Notes under the pieces: model-generated
Told to the model about the DNA's origin: nothing
The model's database searches: none
Seen by the model: only the letters and a program-made list of their open reading frames with translations
Part shown: positions 5,554 to 6,585 of the stretch, piece by piece
How positions within the stretch are numbered: the first letter of the stretch is position 1
How the letters are laid out: every line of letters begins with the position of its first letter
Source: Clostridia bacterium
GTDB taxonomy: Bacteria > Bacillota > Clostridia > Oscillospirales > CAG-272
Assembly: GCA_017540285.1 (NCBI GenBank)
Contig: JAFYBI010000275.1
Location: forward strand, 1-6,585
Direction of reading: 5' to 3'
DNA length: 6,585 bases
Position numbers and translations under genes: made by a program

Positions 5554-6585
5554 ATGAAAAAACGGATCGCTCTTTCCTATCTTCTGCTCGCCGTCCTGCT
5601 CCTCGTTTTCGTCACGCTCGGCATCCTGGCCGGGAGCGCGTCGATCCCCCTGCGGGATCTCTTCGCGATCATCACGGGCCGCGGCGGGGACGATACGGCG
5701 GCGATGATCCTCCTGAAGATCCGGCTTCCGCGGACGCTCGCGGCGCTGCTCCTCGGCGGTGCGCTGGCTCTCGCCGGATACATGCTCCAGACCTTTTTCC
5801 ACAACCCCATCGCCGGGCCGTTCGTGCTCGGGATCTCGTCGGGCGCGCGGCTCATGGTGGCGGCGTGTCTGATCGCGGCGGCGCGCGGTGCGGTCGTGCT
5901 GAATTCCGCGCTCCTCGCCTCGGCGGCGTTCCTCGGAGCCCTTGCCGCCATGTCTGCCGTCCTTCTCATGTCCTCGAAGATCCAGAGCATGTCCCTGCTC
6001 ATCGTGGGCGGCGTCATGATCGGGTATATCGCGACGGCTGCCACGGACATCCTCGTGCACTTCGCGGACGACGCGGACATCGTGAATCTCCGCGACTGGA
6101 CGGTCGGATCGTTCTCCGGGGTGAAGAAGGAATCCCTCGTCGTGTGCGCGTGGATCGTGTTCTTCGGGTCCCTCGCGGTCTTTCTCCTCTCGAAGCCCAT
6201 CGGCGCTTACCAGCTCGGCGAGAGCTACGCGCAGGACATGGGCGTGAACATCCGGGCCGTGCGCGGGGCGATGATCCTCTTCAAGATCCGCCTCCCGAGG
6301 ACCGAGGCCGCCATGATGCTCGGGGGCGCGCTTGCGCTGGCCGGGTACATGCTCCAGACCTTTTTCCACAATCCCATCGCCGGGCCGTTCGTGCTGGGCA
6401 TCTCCTCCGGCGCGCGGCTCATGGTGGCGGCGTCCCTCATCGCGGCGGCGCGCGGAGCGATCGCGCTCAATTCCGCAGTCCTCGCGTCTGCGGCGTTTCT
6501 CGGCGCGCTCATCGCCATGGGAGCCGTGCTGCTCCTGTCGTCGAAGATCCGGAACATGTCCCTGCTCGTCGTCTCGGGCGTCATG
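5554..6585 (+). CDS. BtuC/FecCD-type ABC transporter permease with internally duplicated N-terminal half (partial, runs off the right edge)
   Basis: From ATG at 5554 the frame stays open for 344 codons to the window edge. Residues 1-238 are a normal FecCD first half: a TM1 signal-anchor (about 7-27), IRLPRTLAALLLGGALALAG (56-75), QTFFHNPIAGPFVLGISSGA (79-98), ASAAFLGALAAM (122-133), GGVMIGYIATAATD (153-166), NLRDWTVGSFSG (178-189) and the cytoplasmic loop QLGESYAQDMGVNIRAVR (219-236), which couples to the ATPase. The family would then continue into helix 7 and a GPISFVG-type motif. Instead, from residue 239 the protein repeats residues 50-155, with 91 of 106 residues identical by hand count. 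Possibilities are a true extended permease, a recombinant of two tandem permease genes, or an assembly error. It starts four bases after the binding-protein stop with only a weak ribosome site, so it is probably translationally coupled. Confidence 0.85.
   Translation, partial: MKKRIALSYLLLAVLLLVFVTLGILAGSASIPLRDLFAIITGRGGDDTAAMILLKIRLPRTLAALLLGGALALAGYMLQTFFHNPIAGPFVLGISSGARLMVAACLIAAARGAVVLNSALLASAAFLGALAAMSAVLLMSSKIQSMSLLIVGGVMIGYIATAATDILVHFADDADIVNLRDWTVGSFSGVKKESLVVCAWIVFFGSLAVFLLSKPIGAYQLGESYAQDMGVNIRAVRGAMILFKIRLPRTEAAMMLGGALALAGYMLQTFFHNPIAGPFVLGISSGARLMVAASLIAAARGAIALNSAVLASAAFLGALIAMGAVLLLSSKIRNMSLLVVSGVM
5701..6018 (+). repeat. Tandem intragenic repeat, copy 1 (permease TM2-TM5 region)
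   Basis: This 318-base segment aligns without gaps to 6268-6585 at an offset of exactly 567 bases (189 codons). Hand counting gives 56 mismatches, about 82% identity, many of them at third codon positions. The section coding GALALAG to NPIAGP is almost unchanged. The similarity starts abruptly: the bases before 5701 do not resemble those before 6268. The right-hand limit is unknown because copy 2 meets the window edge. Confidence 0.95.
6268..6585 (+). repeat. Tandem intragenic repeat, copy 2 (permease TM2-TM5 region, continues past the edge)
   Basis: This is the second copy of the 5701-6018 segment, in the same reading frame and strand. It encodes AMILFKIRLPRTEAAMMLGG and then the same helix and loop series as copy 1. 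Differences such as Leu to Glu in RTEAA, Cys to Ser, and Ser to Gly show a diverged copy, not an identical recent duplication. It begins just after the coupling-loop residues IRAVRG, where helix 7 is expected in this family. Confidence 0.95.

Noticed and set aside
4284..5555. Long minus-strand open frame opposite the binding-protein gene
   Set aside because: It is the complement of a well-supported lipoprotein gene; GC-rich third positions keep antisense frames open. Its composition (many His, Arg, Asp, Gly) has no recognisable domain.
5458..6584. Minus-strand open frames opposite the permease, some repeated
   Set aside because: They mirror the duplicated permease codons and show Arg/Ala-rich low-complexity translations; their apparent repetition is only the complement of the permease repeat.
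1..6585. CRISPR arrays, tRNA or rRNA genes, insertion sequences and attachment sites
   Set aside because: No spaced direct repeats, cloverleaf-like tracts, transposase motifs or terminal inverted repeats were seen. The only repeat is the in-frame coding duplication in the permease.

Overview
The window looks like a piece of a GC-rich anaerobic Firmicute (Clostridia) chromosome. The signs are strong AGGAGG-type ribosome sites, a clostridial-style cobalamin riboswitch, a lipoprotein-anchored binding protein and a small C-terminally membrane-anchored surface-type protein. Assignment to a genus is not possible from the sequence alone. The theme is corrinoid (vitamin B12) metabolism: one divergent pair of transcription units, with salvage and assembly genes on the minus strand and an uptake system on the plus strand.

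Minus strand, 3413 down to 1: a tightly packed operon reading cobT, cobU, cobS, a short CobU-like gene, cobC, and the first codons of an unidentified gene that leaves the window. Junctions are ATGA overlaps, a 7-base overlap, a 10-base gap and a 17-base gap. CobT makes alpha-ribazole phosphate, CobU activates cobinamide to GDP-cobinamide, CobS joins the two, and CobC removes the phosphate. This is the nucleotide-loop assembly branch that completes cobalamin from salvaged or newly made cobinamide. A modest promoter candidate (TTGCAT-17-TACAAT) lies just upstream of cobT. No riboswitch is seen in the short leader.

Centre, 3414-4005: a regulatory region with two back-to-back promoters. The plus-strand promoter is a perfect TTGACA-17-TATAAT. 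It drives a cobalamin riboswitch aptamer (3600-3784), a downstream switch hairpin, and a strong intrinsic terminator (3908-3946). An upstream segment is complementary to the terminator's 5' arm, so the whole reads as a transcription-termination OFF switch for uptake.

Plus strand, 4006 to the end: a small NEAT-like domain protein with a C-terminal membrane anchor but no visible signal peptide, a lipoprotein substrate-binding protein of the BtuF/FepB type, and a BtuC/FecCD permease that runs off the right edge. The most unusual item is this permease. After the first six-helix half and its ATPase-coupling loop, the frame does not enter the normal second half. It re-enters a second, diverged copy of its own N-terminal half (5701-6018 repeated at 6268-6585, in frame, about 82% identical by hand count). 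Whether this is a real tandem-module transporter, a recombination product of two paralogous permeases, or an assembly chimera cannot be settled from the window. No ATPase gene is present within these bases.
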